From NCBI RefSeq assembly GCF_012844345.1, contig NZ_CP051625.1, positions 868,001-932,000 on the forward strand: DNA of 64,000 nt, read 5' to 3'. The stretch is from Pseudomonas sp. gcc21 (GTDB lineage Bacteria > Pseudomonadota > Gammaproteobacteria > Pseudomonadales > Pseudomonadaceae). The position numbers and the translations under genes are program-made. Numbering within the stretch: the stretch's first letter is position 1; the number at the start of each line of letters is the position of its first letter. The notes under the pieces are model-generated. The model did no database searches, was not told where the DNA came from, and worked only from the letters and a program-made list of their open reading frames with translations. This document shows positions 40,345 through 50,130 of the stretch, one piece after another.

Positions 40345-40811
40345 TCCCCGGCAGCTTGTACCCTTGGCTGGGATCTTAACAGTCTGGGTGTGATGAGCTA
40401 TATGAACGGTGACAAGTTCGGAGTCCACAGCCCGCACAAACCAGCTCCCCTCTTTGAAAAAGTGGGGCTAGGGGAGATTTCGAGTTCAAGCTATTCACGC
40501 CAGCTAAGGCGCCGCGTGAACATCATAGGTCCATGCAGCCCGGCTTCCCTGACACAGCGATTAAGTTATTGATTCCATTGTGATAGAGTACCGCCTTTCC
40601 GGTGCTTCGCGCGTTGTTGATTCCCTTTGAAATCAGAGAGTTGCAGTTTCGAAGCATTGATAAAATCCCCCTTTGCGTCATTCGGCGCGTCCATGCAGCA
40701 ACCCCAAGGTTGCCGGCGATCGTTTGCCGGAGGAACTGCATCAGGCGAAGTCGGTTGGCAATTATCATCATGTGGCCTTGCGTAGGGGCCACCACTGAGA
40801 AGGAACGGCAC
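40345..40811 (+). other. thrS upstream region
   Basis: About 470 bases without a clear gene. Several short frames exist but none has coding character. The IHF-consensus site at 40562-40574 lies about 240 bases before the thrS ATG. A promoter cannot be assigned with certainty. No T-box or tRNA-like operator is obvious. Confidence 0.5.
40562..40574. promoter_or_regulatory. IHF-consensus site upstream of the thrS-ihfA operon
   Basis: TAAGTTATTGATT is identical to the site at 39641-39653 and matches WATCAANNNNTTR (reverse complement) at all fixed positions. The operon downstream encodes the IHF alpha subunit, so it could be an autoregulatory site. Binding is inferred only from sequence. Confidence 0.5.
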
Positions 40812-42737
40812 ATGCCTGTTATTACTCTTCCCGACGGCAGTCAGCGCAGCTTTGATCACCCGGTTTCGGTTGCCGAGGTCGCTCAATCCATTGGTGCCGG
40901 TCTTGCCAAGGCCACACTGGCTGGCAAGATCGACGGCCGCCTGGTCGACGCCTGTGACCTCATCGAGCAGGACGCTTCTCTCGAGATCATTACGCCGAAA
41001 AACGAGGAAGGGCTGGAGATCATTCGCCACTCCTGTGCTCACCTTGTGGGGCATGCGGTCAAGCAGTTGTATCCGACCGCCAGGATGGTCATCGGTCCGG
41101 TCATCGATGAAGGCTTTTATTACGATATTGCCTTCGAGCGTCCTTTTACGCCTGAGGATATGGCGGCGATCGAAACGCGGATGCGCGAGCTGATCAATAC
41201 CGAATACGACGTCATCAAAAAGGTTACGCCGCGCGACCAGGTGATTGAAGTGTTCGAGTCCCGCGGGGAGGAGTACAAGCTGCGTCTGGTTGAGGACATG
41301 CCGGACGAGCAGGCGATGGGTCTGTACTACCACGAAGAATATGTCGACATGTGCCGCGGTCCGCACGTACCCAATACGCGCTTTCTGAAAGCTTTCAAGT
41401 TGACGCGTATTTCTGGCGCCTACTGGCGCGGTGACGCCAAGAACGAACAGCTCCAGCGTATTTACGGCACTGCCTGGGCAGACAAGAAGCAGCTTGCGGC
41501 CTATATCCAGAGAATGGAAGAAGCCGAAAAACGCGACCATCGCAAGATCGGCAAGCGTCTGGGCTTGTTCCATACCCAGGAAGAAGCACCGGGCATGGTG
41601 TTTTGGCACCCGAATGGCTGGACTGTTTATCAGGTCCTTGAGCAGTACATGCGACAGGTACAGCGTGGGGCTTCCTATAAGGAAATCCGCACGCCGCAAG
41701 TGGTTGACCGCGTCCTCTGGGAGCGCTCCGGTCACTGGGAACATTACTCGGCGGCGATGTTTACCACTGAGTCCGAAAGTCGCGACTACGCGATCAAGCC
41801 GATGAACTGCCCGTGCCATATCCAGGTCTTCAATCAGGGCCTGAAAAGCTACCGCGAGCTGCCATTACGCCTTGCAGAATTTGGCTCCTGTCACCGTAAC
41901 GAGCCTTCGGGTTCGCTACACGGCCTGATGCGCGTGCGTGGTTTTACCCAGGATGACGCTCACATCTTCTGTACCGATGAGCAGGTGAAAGCCGAAGCCG
42001 CTGACTTCATCGCGCTGACACTCCAGGTGTACCGCGACTTCGGTTTCGATGATGTCGAGCTGAAGCTGTCTACCCGCCCGGAAAGCCGTGTCGGTGATGA
42101 TGCGCTGTGGGATCAGGCTGAAAAAGGCCTGGAAGATGCCTTGAACGAAGCAGGTCTGGACTGGGAGCTGCAGCCAGGCGAGGGCGCGTTCTACGGTCCG
42201 AAGATCGAATTCTCCCTGCGTGATTGCATCGGCCGTGTCTGGCAGTGCGGTACCTTGCAGCTTGATTTCATGCTTCCGGGCCGGCTGGGCGCGCAGTATG
42301 TAGCTGAAGATGGCTCGCGCAAAACGCCGGTCATGTTGCACCGTGCAATTCTGGGTTCTTTCGAGCGTTTTATCGGCATTCTCATTGAACATTACGCAGG
42401 CGATTTTCCGGCATGGCTGGCTCCGACTCAGGCTGCGGTTCTGAATATCACCGATAATCAGGCTGAATTCTGCTCCGAAGTGGAGAAAAAGCTGAATGAA
42501 ATGGGATATCGGGCCGTAGCGGACTTGAGAAACGAGAAGATCGGCTTTAAAATCCGGGAGCATACTTTGCACAAGACTCCTTACCTGCTGGTAGTAGGCG
42601 ATAGGGAAGTCGAATCGCACACTGTGGCCGTGCGCACGCGGGAGGGTAAAGATCTGGGTTCCATGACTGTTGCCGAGTTCTCCGAGTTCCTGTCCCGTGC
42701 CGTTGCACAGCGAGGCCGCCCGAATTCGGAGCTATAA
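40812..42737 (+). CDS. thrS: Threonyl-tRNA synthetase
   Basis: ATG 40812 is preceded by AAGGAA (40800-40804) and gives 641 residues, the normal ThrRS length. The upstream in-frame extension (from 40602) lacks coding character. The N-terminal TGS domain ([15 protein letters not shown]), the editing domain with [16 protein letters not shown], the class II core (motif 2 around [20 protein letters not shown], listed here as [10 protein letters not shown] and HGLMRVRGF; motif 3 [20 protein letters not shown]) and an anticodon-binding domain are clear. It charges tRNA-Thr. First gene of the translation operon; infC follows 2 bases after its stop. Confidence 0.98.
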   Translation: MPVITLPDGSQRSFDHPVSVAEVAQSIGAGLAKATLAGKIDGRLVDACDLIEQDASLEIITPKNEEGLEIIRHSCAHLVGHAVKQLYPTARMVIGPVIDEGFYYDIAFERPFTPEDMAAIETRMRELINTEYDVIKKVTPRDQVIEVFESRGEEYKLRLVEDMPDEQAMGLYYHEEYVDMCRGPHVPNTRFLKAFKLTRISGAYWRGDAKNEQLQRIYGTAWADKKQLAAYIQRMEEAEKRDHRKIGKRLGLFHTQEEAPGMVFWHPNGWTVYQVLEQYMRQVQRGASYKEIRTPQVVDRVLWERSGHWEHYSAAMFTTESESRDYAIKPMNCPCHIQVFNQGLKSYRELPLRLAEFGSCHRNEPSGSLHGLMRVRGFTQDDAHIFCTDEQVKAEAADFIALTLQVYRDFGFDDVELKLSTRPESRVGDDALWDQAEKGLEDALNEAGLDWELQPGEGAFYGPKIEFSLRDCIGRVWQCGTLQLDFMLPGRLGAQYVAEDGSRKTPVMLHRAILGSFERFIGILIEHYAGDFPAWLAPTQAAVLNITDNQAEFCSEVEKKLNEMGYRAVADLRNEKIGFKIREHTLHKTPYLLVVGDREVESHTVAVRTREGKDLGSMTVAEFSEFLSRAVAQRGRPNSEL

Positions 42738-42739
42738 AG

Positions 42740-43285
42740 ATTAAACGCGAGATGAGACAAGACAAAAGAGCCGCACAACGCCCGCCGATCAACGAAAACA
42801 TCACGGCGCGCGAAGTGCGCCTGATTGGCGCAGAAGGTGAACAAATCGGTATCGTGTCCATTCAGGAAGCCATGGCCGCCGCAGAGGAGGTCAAGCTCGA
42901 CCTGGTTGAAATCTCCCCCGACGCAGAGCCGCCAGTTTGTCGACTCATGGATTACGGCAAGCACATCTTTGAGAAGAAGAAACAGCAGGCTGTTGCACGG
43001 AAGAATCAGAAGCAGATTCAGATCAAAGAAATCAAATTTCGTCCAGGGACGGAAGAGGGAGACTATAAGGTCAAGTTGAAAAACCTGATACGTTTCCTGA
43101 GTGACGGGGATAAAGCCAAGGTTTCATTGCGATTCCGCGGCCGCGAAATGGCCCATCAGGAGCTGGGGATGGAACTGTTGAAACGGGTCGAACAGGACCT
43201 GCTTGAATACGGTACCGTCGAACAGCACCCGAAAATGGAAGGTCGTCAGCTGATGATGGTCATCGCTCCCAAGAAGAAAAAGTAA
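42740..43285 (+). CDS. infC: Translation initiation factor IF-3, predicted AUU start
   Basis: Reading from ATT at 42740 gives 181 residues (start residue, then [20 protein letters not shown]). GGAG (42728-42731) sits 8 bases before ATT, while the ATG at 42752 lacks a ribosome site. The AUU start is the known IF-3 autoregulation device in E. coli, and an upstream KREMR is conserved in Pseudomonas IF-3. Domains: N-terminal NEN..ARE..LIG, linker [11 protein letters not shown]-terminal [12 protein letters not shown]-3 prevents subunit joining and selects the start codon. Only 2 bases from thrS, so likely coupled. Confidence 0.9.
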   Translation: MKREMRQDKRAAQRPPINENITAREVRLIGAEGEQIGIVSIQEAMAAAEEVKLDLVEISPDAEPPVCRLMDYGKHIFEKKKQQAVARKNQKQIQIKEIKFRPGTEEGDYKVKLKNLIRFLSDGDKAKVSLRFRGREMAHQELGMELLKRVEQDLLEYGTVEQHPKMEGRQLMMVIAPKKKK

Positions 43286-43347
43286 TCTCCAGGGCAACGC
43301 CAGGCCTTGCGATTATCTTTATTAACGCTCTAAGCGGAGAAACGAAC

Positions 43348-43542
43348 ATGGCAAAGATGAAAACCAAAAGTGGTGCTGCGAAGCGCTTCAAGAAGACCGG
43401 AAGCGGCCTCAAGCACAAGCACGCATTCAAGAGCCACATCCTGACCAAGATGAGCACGAAGCGTAAGCGTCAGCTGCGTGGCACATCTCAGCTCAACGCT
43501 GCTGATGTCCAGAAAGTTGAACGCATGTTGCGTCTCCGTTAA
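43348..43542 (+). CDS. rpmI: 50S ribosomal protein L35
   Basis: The 64-residue, very basic protein has [20 protein letters not shown] and [20 protein letters not shown], the L35 signature. It binds 23S rRNA. It follows infC by 62 bases and precedes rplT by 24; in other bacteria L20 represses this pair by binding the leader. Confidence 0.97.
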   Translation: MAKMKTKSGAAKRFKKTGSGLKHKHAFKSHILTKMSTKRKRQLRGTSQLNAADVQKVERMLRLR

Positions 43543-43566
43543 GTCTAAGGTTAGAGGATCTAAAGA

Positions 43567-43923
43567 ATGGCTCGTGTTAAGCGTGGTGTAATGGCGCGTA
43601 AGCGTCACAAGAAAATTCTGAAACTCGCCAAAGGCTACTACGGTGCGCGTTCACGCGTATTCCGTGTTGCCAAGCAGGCGGTCATCAAGGCTGGTCAGTA
43701 TGCCTATCGTGACCGCAAGCAGCGCAAGCGTCAGTTTCGTGCTCTGTGGATTGCCCGTATCAATGCCGGCGCTCGTCAGAATGGCATGTCCTATAGCCGT
43801 CTGATTGCTGGCCTGAAGAAGGCTTCCGTAGAAATCGACCGCAAGGTTCTGGCCGATCTGGCTGTGAACGAAAAAGCGGCGTTTACCGCGATTGTCGAAA
43901 AAGCAAAGGCTAGCCTGGCTTAA
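43567..43923 (+). CDS. rplT: 50S ribosomal protein L20
   Basis: The 118-residue basic protein has [40 protein letters not shown] and [20 protein letters not shown], typical of L20. It is an early assembly protein of the large subunit and translational regulator of infC-rpmI-rplT. A strong terminator follows at 43975. Confidence 0.98.
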   Translation: MARVKRGVMARKRHKKILKLAKGYYGARSRVFRVAKQAVIKAGQYAYRDRKQRKRQFRALWIARINAGARQNGMSYSRLIAGLKKASVEIDRKVLADLAVNEKAAFTAIVEKAKASLA

Positions 43924-43941
43924 GCCCTCGTTACGACAATC

Positions 43942-43960
43942 ACCGGAGCCTGGCTCCGGT
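43942..43960 (+). repeat. Hairpin after rplT
   Basis: ACCGGAGC pairs with GCTCCGGT around a 4-base or 3-base loop. It has no T-run and lies just before the strong terminator. Confidence 0.55.
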
Positions 43961-43974
43961 TGGCAACGTCATTA

Positions 43975-44011
43975 ATAGGGGAAGAGCCTCATCGCTCTTC
44001 CCCTATTTTTG
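43975..44011 (+). terminator. Terminator or attenuator before pheS
   Basis: ATAGGGGAAGAGC (43975-43987) pairs perfectly with GCTCTTCCCCTAT (43994-44006), a 6-base loop and TTTTTG. It lies 16 bases before pheS. In E. coli pheST has an attenuator with a Phe-rich leader peptide; no such peptide is seen here, so it may simply lower pheST transcription from upstream. Confidence 0.85.
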
Positions 44012-44027
44012 TTTCTGGAGTGTGTGA

Positions 44028-45032
<1,005 letters not shown>

Positions 45033-45070
45033 TAGCCGCCACCCAAACTCTTTGAAAGCAGGAATAGATA

Positions 45071-47452
45071 ATGAAATTCAGTGAACAGTGGTTGCGTACC
45101 TGGGTTAATCCGCAGGTTAGCCGCGACGAACTGGTAGCCCGCCTGTCGATGGCCGGGCTTGAAGTCGACAGCGTAACGCCAGCCGCCGGCGAATTCAGCG
45201 GTGTTGTGGTGGGCGAGATCATCAGCGCCGAACAGCATCCGGACGCCGATAAGCTGCGTGTGTGCAGCGTTAGCAGCGGCAATGAGCAGTTCCAGGTGGT
45301 GTGCGGTGCGCCCAACGCGCGCCCCGGCATCAAGATTCCGTTCGCCATGGTCGGCGCCAAACTGGGTGTAGACTTCAAGATCAAAAAGGCCAAGCTGCGT
45401 GGCGTCGAATCCCACGGCATGCTCTGTTCTGCGGCTGAACTGAATCTGTCCGATGATCACGATGGATTGTACGAACTGCCCGCTGACGCAACGGTCGGCC
45501 AGGACCTGCGCGAATATCTGGGGTTGGACGACGCGATTATCGAAGTCGATTTGACACCGAACCGCGGTGATTGCCTGTCCATTGCAGGTTTGGCTCGTGA
45601 AGTTGCCGCCAACTATGGCGAGCAGGTGAGCCGCCCGCAGGTCGAAGCGATCGCCCCTGTACACGACGAAACCCGCCCCGTAGAGCTGCTCGCAAGCGAG
45701 GCATGCCCGCGCTATCTGGGCCGCGTAGTGCGCAATGTCGACCTGTCGCGTCCGAGCCCGTTATGGATGGTTGAGCGTCTGCGTCGCAGCGACATTCGCA
45801 GCATCGATGCAGTCGTGGATATCACCAACTATGTCATGCTCGAGCTGGGCCAGCCGCTGCATGCCTTCGACCTGGCAGAAATTCGCGGCGGCATCCGGGT
45901 TCGCATGGCAGATGAGGGCGAGAAGCTTGTGCTGCTCGACGGCCAGGAGATTGCACTGCGCGCCGACACGCTGGTTATCGCTGACCACGAACGGCCACTG
46001 GCTATGGCCGGCATCATGGGTGGTGAGCACAGCGGCGTCGGTGAGACAACCACTGATCTATTCCTTGAAAGTGCGTTCTTCGACACCATCGCTATCGCCG
46101 GCAAGGCACGCGGGTATGGTCTGCATACCGATTCATCGCATCGTTTCGAACGCGGCGTTGACTGGCGCTTGCAGCGTGAAGCCATCGAGCGCGCCACCGC
46201 GTTGATCCTTGAGATTGTCGGCGGTGAGCCGGGTCCGATTGTCGAAGCCGTAAATGAAAATGCCCTGCCCAAGCTCAGCCAGATCACACTGCGCAATGAA
46301 CGCATCACGCAGATGCTGGGTATGGAGCTGCCTGCGGACGATGTCGAGTCCTACCTGGGTGGTCTGGGTCTCGGCGTCAAAGCCAGCGGAACCGGTGAGT
46401 GGCAGGTTGACGTCCCCAGTTATCGCTTCGATATCTCGATCGAGGTTGATCTGATCGAAGAGCTGGCGCGCCTGTACGGCTATAACCGTTTGCCTGCTAC
46501 CGCACCCACTGCCTCACTGAACCTGGCAGCCAAGTCGGAATCCAGAGGCGAGCTGCCAGCGTTGCGTCGTCTGCTGGTCGCGCGCGGCTATCACGAAGCC
46601 ATCACTTACAGCTTCATCGAGCCGGGCCTGAACAAGCTGTTTGACCCTGAGATTGAACCTCTTGCGCTGGCCAACCCGATTTCGGCTGATATGGCAGTAA
46701 TGCGTACATCGCTGTGGCCAGGCCTTTGCAAAGCTGTGGAATACAACCTCAACCGTCAGCAGTCGCGCGTGCGTCTGTTTGAAAGTGGTCAACGCTTCCT
46801 GCCCCAGACCGATGGTTCACTGTTACAGCAGCCAGTGCTTGCCGGTATCGCCTGTGGCGCTCGGCAGCCTGAAGGCTGGGCCAACGGTAATGACAAACTG
46901 GATTTTCATGACGTCAAAGGTGATGTCGAGTCGATTCTGGGACAGGGCGGCTGCGGTTCGGCCTTTCGATTCGAGCCAGCGGAGCATCCAGCTTTGCACC
47001 CGGGTCAGACTGCGAAGATTACCCGTGATGGCCAAACGGTCGGTTGGCTGGGTGCTCTGCATCCATTGTTGGTTGATGAGCTTGATCTGCACGCCCCGGT
47101 CTTTGTCTTCGAACTGGAGCTCGCCGGTATCAGCGAAGGACGTTTGCCGGTCTTCGCCGAGCTATCGCGCTTTCCAGAGGTGCGCCGGGATATTGCACTG
47201 CTGGTCGATAAGGCTGTGGCGGCGGATGATTTGCTCAACAGGATCCGCGAAGTGGCCGGTCAGCACCTGAAAAACCTCAGACTGTTTGACGTTTACGAAG
47301 GTAAGGGCATTGATCCTCATAGCAAAAGCCTGGCCATTGGCTTGACGTTACAACATTCATCGCGCACTCTTACCGATGATGAGGTGAACGCTGTCATGGA
47401 CGAGGTGCTCGAGTCCCTGGAGCAAGGAATCAACGCCACACTAAGGAAATAG
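45071..47452 (+). CDS. pheT: Phenylalanyl-tRNA synthetase beta subunit
   Basis: The 793-residue protein starts MKFSEQWLRTWVNPQVSRDE and has the tRNA-binding domain (VVVGEIISAEQHPDADKLRV, QVVCGAPNARPGIKIPFAMV), the B3/B4 editing domain, catalytic-like domain (YHEAITYSFIEP, LANPISADMAVMRTSLWPGL) and the C-terminal FDX-ACB domain (ELSRFPEVRRDIALLVDKAV). Length is standard. It ends 3 bases before ihfA, the usual gamma-proteobacterial order. Confidence 0.98.
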   Translation: MKFSEQWLRTWVNPQVSRDELVARLSMAGLEVDSVTPAAGEFSGVVVGEIISAEQHPDADKLRVCSVSSGNEQFQVVCGAPNARPGIKIPFAMVGAKLGVDFKIKKAKLRGVESHGMLCSAAELNLSDDHDGLYELPADATVGQDLREYLGLDDAIIEVDLTPNRGDCLSIAGLAREVAANYGEQVSRPQVEAIAPVHDETRPVELLASEACPRYLGRVVRNVDLSRPSPLWMVERLRRSDIRSIDAVVDITNYVMLELGQPLHAFDLAEIRGGIRVRMADEGEKLVLLDGQEIALRADTLVIADHERPLAMAGIMGGEHSGVGETTTDLFLESAFFDTIAIAGKARGYGLHTDSSHRFERGVDWRLQREAIERATALILEIVGGEPGPIVEAVNENALPKLSQITLRNERITQMLGMELPADDVESYLGGLGLGVKASGTGEWQVDVPSYRFDISIEVDLIEELARLYGYNRLPATAPTASLNLAAKSESRGELPALRRLLVARGYHEAITYSFIEPGLNKLFDPEIEPLALANPISADMAVMRTSLWPGLCKAVEYNLNRQQSRVRLFESGQRFLPQTDGSLLQQPVLAGIACGARQPEGWANGNDKLDFHDVKGDVESILGQGGCGSAFRFEPAEHPALHPGQTAKITRDGQTVGWLGALHPLLVDELDLHAPVFVFELELAGISEGRLPVFAELSRFPEVRRDIALLVDKAVAADDLLNRIREVAGQHLKNLRLFDVYEGKGIDPHSKSLAIGLTLQHSSRTLTDDEVNAVMDEVLESLEQGINATLRK

Positions 47453-47455
47453 CCT

Positions 47456-47758
47456 ATGACGGCTCTGACAAAAGCGGAAATGGCAGAACGTCTTCACGAA
47501 GAACTTGGCTTCAACAAGCGTGAAGCCAAGGAACTGGTGGAGCTGTTTTTCGAAGAGATTCGCAACGCTCTTGAGAGCAACGAGCAGGTCAAACTGTCCG
47601 GATTCGGTAATTTTGACCTGCGCGACAAGCGTCAGAGACCTGGGCGAAACCCGAAAACAGGTGAAGAGATTCCTATAACTGCCCGTCGTGTGGTGACTTT
47701 TCGCCCGGGGCAAAAACTCAAGGCCCGAGTAGAAGCTTATGCTGGAACCCAGCCATAA
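47456..47758 (+). CDS. ihfA: Integration host factor alpha subunit
   Basis: The 100-residue protein has [60 protein letters not shown] and [13 protein letters not shown], the DNA-wrapping beta-arm with Pro-intercalation region ([10 protein letters not shown]) included. IHF bends DNA at WATCAANNNNTTR sites; one such site lies in the leader of this operon and another in the prophage arm. It overlaps the MerR-type gene by 20 bases. Confidence 0.98.
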   Translation: MTALTKAEMAERLHEELGFNKREAKELVELFFEEIRNALESNEQVKLSGFGNFDLRDKRQRPGRNPKTGEEIPITARRVVTFRPGQKLKARVEAYAGTQP

Positions 47759-48098
47759 CCAGGAACTGCCAGCCATACCTGGTAAACGCTACTTCACCAT
47801 TGGCGAAGTGAGCGAGCTTTGCGAAGTCAAACCGCACGTACTGCGGTACTGGGAACAGGAATTTCCGCAGCTCTCTCCGGTCAAGCGTCGGGGTAACCGT
47901 CGTTATTACCAGCGGCAGGACGTTCTGATGATTCGACAGATCCGTGCTTTGCTGTACGACCAGGGCTTCACTATCGGCGGCGCCCGCCAGCGCCTGTCCG
48001 GTGAAGAGGCCAAGGAAGACGTCACGCACTACAAGCAACTCATCCGCCAGACGATTTCAGAACTGGAAGAGGTGCTGCAGGTGCTCAAGACGCCGTAA
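47739..48098 (+). CDS. MerR-family transcriptional regulator
   Basis: The 119-residue product has [40 protein letters not shown] and [20 protein letters not shown], an N-terminal MerR winged-helix, then a coiled dimerisation helix. No metal-binding cysteines are visible in the short C-terminus. A regulator of this type always follows ihfA in Pseudomonas; its target is unknown. Confidence 0.93.
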   Translation: MLEPSHNQELPAIPGKRYFTIGEVSELCEVKPHVLRYWEQEFPQLSPVKRRGNRRYYQRQDVLMIRQIRALLYDQGFTIGGARQRLSGEEAKEDVTHYKQLIRQTISELEEVLQVLKTP

Positions 48099-48107
48099 CA
48101 TCGGTGG

Positions 48108-48146
48108 CTACCTGAAGATGAAAAAAACCTTTCTCATTTCAGGTAG
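48108..48146 (+). repeat. Long-loop inverted repeat between merR-type gene and tRNA-Pro
   Basis: CTACCTGAA (48108-48116) pairs with TTCAGGTAG (48138-48146) over a 21-base A/T-rich loop including seven A's. It could be a terminator of the operon on the leading strand or a regulator site overlapping the tRNA promoter region. Confidence 0.5.
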
Positions 48147-48152
48147 TTATTG

Positions 48153-48158
48153 TATGAT
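48153..48158 (+). promoter_or_regulatory. Possible -10 of tRNA-Pro promoter
   Basis: TATGAT is followed by GCGACCCGC, a GC-rich discriminator typical of stringently controlled stable RNA promoters. The -35 is weak (TTTCTC at 17 bases). A leader hairpin CTTCGAC/GTCGAAG (48167-48187) precedes the tRNA. Confidence 0.5.
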
Positions 48159-48192
48159 GCGACCCGCTTCGACAGACAACGTCGAAGCATCG

Positions 48193-48270
<78 letters not shown>

Positions 48271-48282
48271 ATATTGAACAGA

Positions 48283-48314
48283 AAGGCCGGTCAGAAATGA
48301 TCGGCCTTTTTTGT
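48283..48314 (+). terminator. Terminator of tRNA-Pro
   Basis: AAGGCCGGTC pairs with GATCGGCCTT (with one G-U) around an AGAAAT loop and is followed by six T's. Confidence 0.87.
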
Positions 48315-48630
48315 TTTCTGATTATGTTCTCTCCGAGTTCGCATTGTCTGCGCCGGCTTCGCAGGCGCGATCCCCGAAAGCGTACTCGTCATCCTGAAGC
48401 GTTATCGCTGCCTTCGCTAGTTCAGCTCAGTGGCGCGCCGGAGGCTTCTGGCAATGAACCTCAGCGCGCCAATATCGCTGCGTTCCGTCGGTCAATAGAA
48501 GCCGCTTTTTCCCTGAAATTGCTGGTGTTGAACTGGAAATTGATTTGGCGAGCAGGTTCGTCGGCTGCATACTGGCGGCTCAAGGCAACGTCGCCTTAGT
48601 GGGGTTCAGCCCCTTGCGAGAGGTATAGGA
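48315..48630. other. Intergenic region before kaiC-like gene
   Basis: About 315 bases with no convincing gene; a short frame running from inside tRNA-Pro has no coding character. The promoter of the kaiC-like operon probably lies here, but I cannot point to a good match. Confidence 0.45.
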
Positions 48631-50130
48631 ATGGTAAAAGCGCGCCCGATTGTCTCGTCTGGTAATACCGGGCTGGACTCAGTTCTTAACGGTGGATTGC
48701 CATGCAATCGGCTTTACCTTCTGGAGGGGACGCCCGGCTCGGGTAAGACAACGCTGGGCCTTCAGTTTCTGCTTGCAGGCGTGGCCGCAGGGGAGTCGGT
48801 TCTGTATATCACGCTCTCTGAGACTGCCGAAGAGCTGGAGAGTGTCGCTCACTCGCACGGTTGGTCGCTGGATGGGATCAATCTATTCGAGTTTGCGTCT
48901 ACCGCGGAAGTGCTGGGTGAGAGCTACGAGCAATCGATTCTGCATCCCTGGGAAGCCGAACTGGGTAACACCATCAAGCTGATCCAGGACCGCGTGGACG
49001 CGTTGCAACCCAAAAGGCTTGTCTTCGACAGTCTCTCCGAGATGCGGCTGCTCGCGCAGGATCCGTTGCGCTATCGGCGCCAGGTGCTTGCGCTGAAGCA
49101 GTACTTCGCGGGCCGCGATATTACCGTACTGTTATTGGACGATATGGTCGGCTCAGGCGGCGAATGTGATAACCATCTGCACAGTCTGTGTCATGGGGTG
49201 ATTACCCTGGCGCGACTCACTTTGGATTTTGGCGCCGCAAGGCGGCGATTACAGGTCCAGAAACTCCGCGGCGTCGATTTTGTTGCGGGCTACCATGATT
49301 TCGAAATCCGCAAGGGCGGGCTCGAGGTATATCCCCGCCTGATAGCCTCCAGTCATCATGTCCAGTTCACCGGCGAAGCGGCAAAAAGCGGCATCGATGA
49401 ACTGGACGATTTGCTCGCCGGCGGGCCGCTGAGAGGTACGAGCACGTTGATCACTGGCCCGGCGGGCGCGGGCAAGACCACATTGGCGTTGGTGTATCTT
49501 GCGGCCGCCTGTAGCCGGGGCGAGAGATGCGCGATCTATCAGTTCGACGAGCGGGTTGCTACGCTGATCAGTCGAGCGGACAGCATGGGGTTGGGGTTCA
49601 GCCAGTATATTGCGGACGGTCTATTGTTAATCCAGCAGATTAATCCTGCGGCAATTTCTCCTGGTGAGTTCGCTTGGCGGGTGCGCACCGAAGTGGAGGA
49701 ACGAGGCTGCAGAATGATTGTGGTTGATAGCCTCAACGGATACATGGCTGCGATGCCGCAGGAAAAACAGCTGGTCCTGCAGATGCATGAGCTGCTGTCG
49801 TATCTGAGTCAACTGGGCGTAGTGACCTTTCTGATCAATCCCCAGCATGGGCTCGTCGGGTCGATGGCTAGCAATCTGAATATTTCCTACGTGTCTGATT
49901 TGGTGATCCTGATTCGTTTCTTCGAAGCACAGGGGCGATTGCGCAAAGCGGTCTCGGTGTTGAAGCATCGCGGCGGTGCACACGAGGACGCTATTCGTGA
50001 GCTCCGGATCGATTCCAAAGGCGTGCGGGTTGGCGAGCCGCTGGTAAATTTCCGCGGTGTGTTAACCGGTACGCCAGAGTATTTCGGAGCAGATCGGCCC
50101 CTTATGGAAGAACGCCAGCGTGATGACTGA
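48631..50130 (+). CDS. KaiC-like double-domain ATPase
   Basis: The 499-residue protein has two RecA-type domains. Domain 1: Walker A GTPGSGKTT (about 35), VLYITLSETAEEL, Walker B RLVFDSLSEM. Domain 2: STLITGPAGAGKTTLALVYL, CAIYQFDERVATL and RMIVVDSLNG. This is the KaiC fold; kaiA and kaiB are absent here. Outside cyanobacteria such KaiC-like proteins are linked to stress response or signalling, often with a histidine kinase. The start ATG 48631 has GAGAGG near. Its stop overlaps the kinase gene by 8 bases, so both proteins probably work together. Role is inferred. Confidence 0.92.
   Translation: MVKARPIVSSGNTGLDSVLNGGLPCNRLYLLEGTPGSGKTTLGLQFLLAGVAAGESVLYITLSETAEELESVAHSHGWSLDGINLFEFASTAEVLGESYEQSILHPWEAELGNTIKLIQDRVDALQPKRLVFDSLSEMRLLAQDPLRYRRQVLALKQYFAGRDITVLLLDDMVGSGGECDNHLHSLCHGVITLARLTLDFGAARRRLQVQKLRGVDFVAGYHDFEIRKGGLEVYPRLIASSHHVQFTGEAAKSGIDELDDLLAGGPLRGTSTLITGPAGAGKTTLALVYLAAACSRGERCAIYQFDERVATLISRADSMGLGFSQYIADGLLLIQQINPAAISPGEFAWRVRTEVEERGCRMIVVDSLNGYMAAMPQEKQLVLQMHELLSYLSQLGVVTFLINPQHGLVGSMASNLNISYVSDLVILIRFFEAQGRLRKAVSVLKHRGGAHEDAIRELRIDSKGVRVGEPLVNFRGVLTGTPEYFGADRPLMEERQRDD

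Noticed and set aside
40602..40811. GTG start that would add 70 residues to ThrRS
   Set aside because: ThrRS normally starts with the TGS domain (MPVITLPDG); AAGGAA precedes the ATG at 40812.
40566..41819. Minus-strand frame of 417 codons opposite thrS
   Set aside because: thrS is unmistakable on the plus strand and the reverse frame has no recognisable protein.
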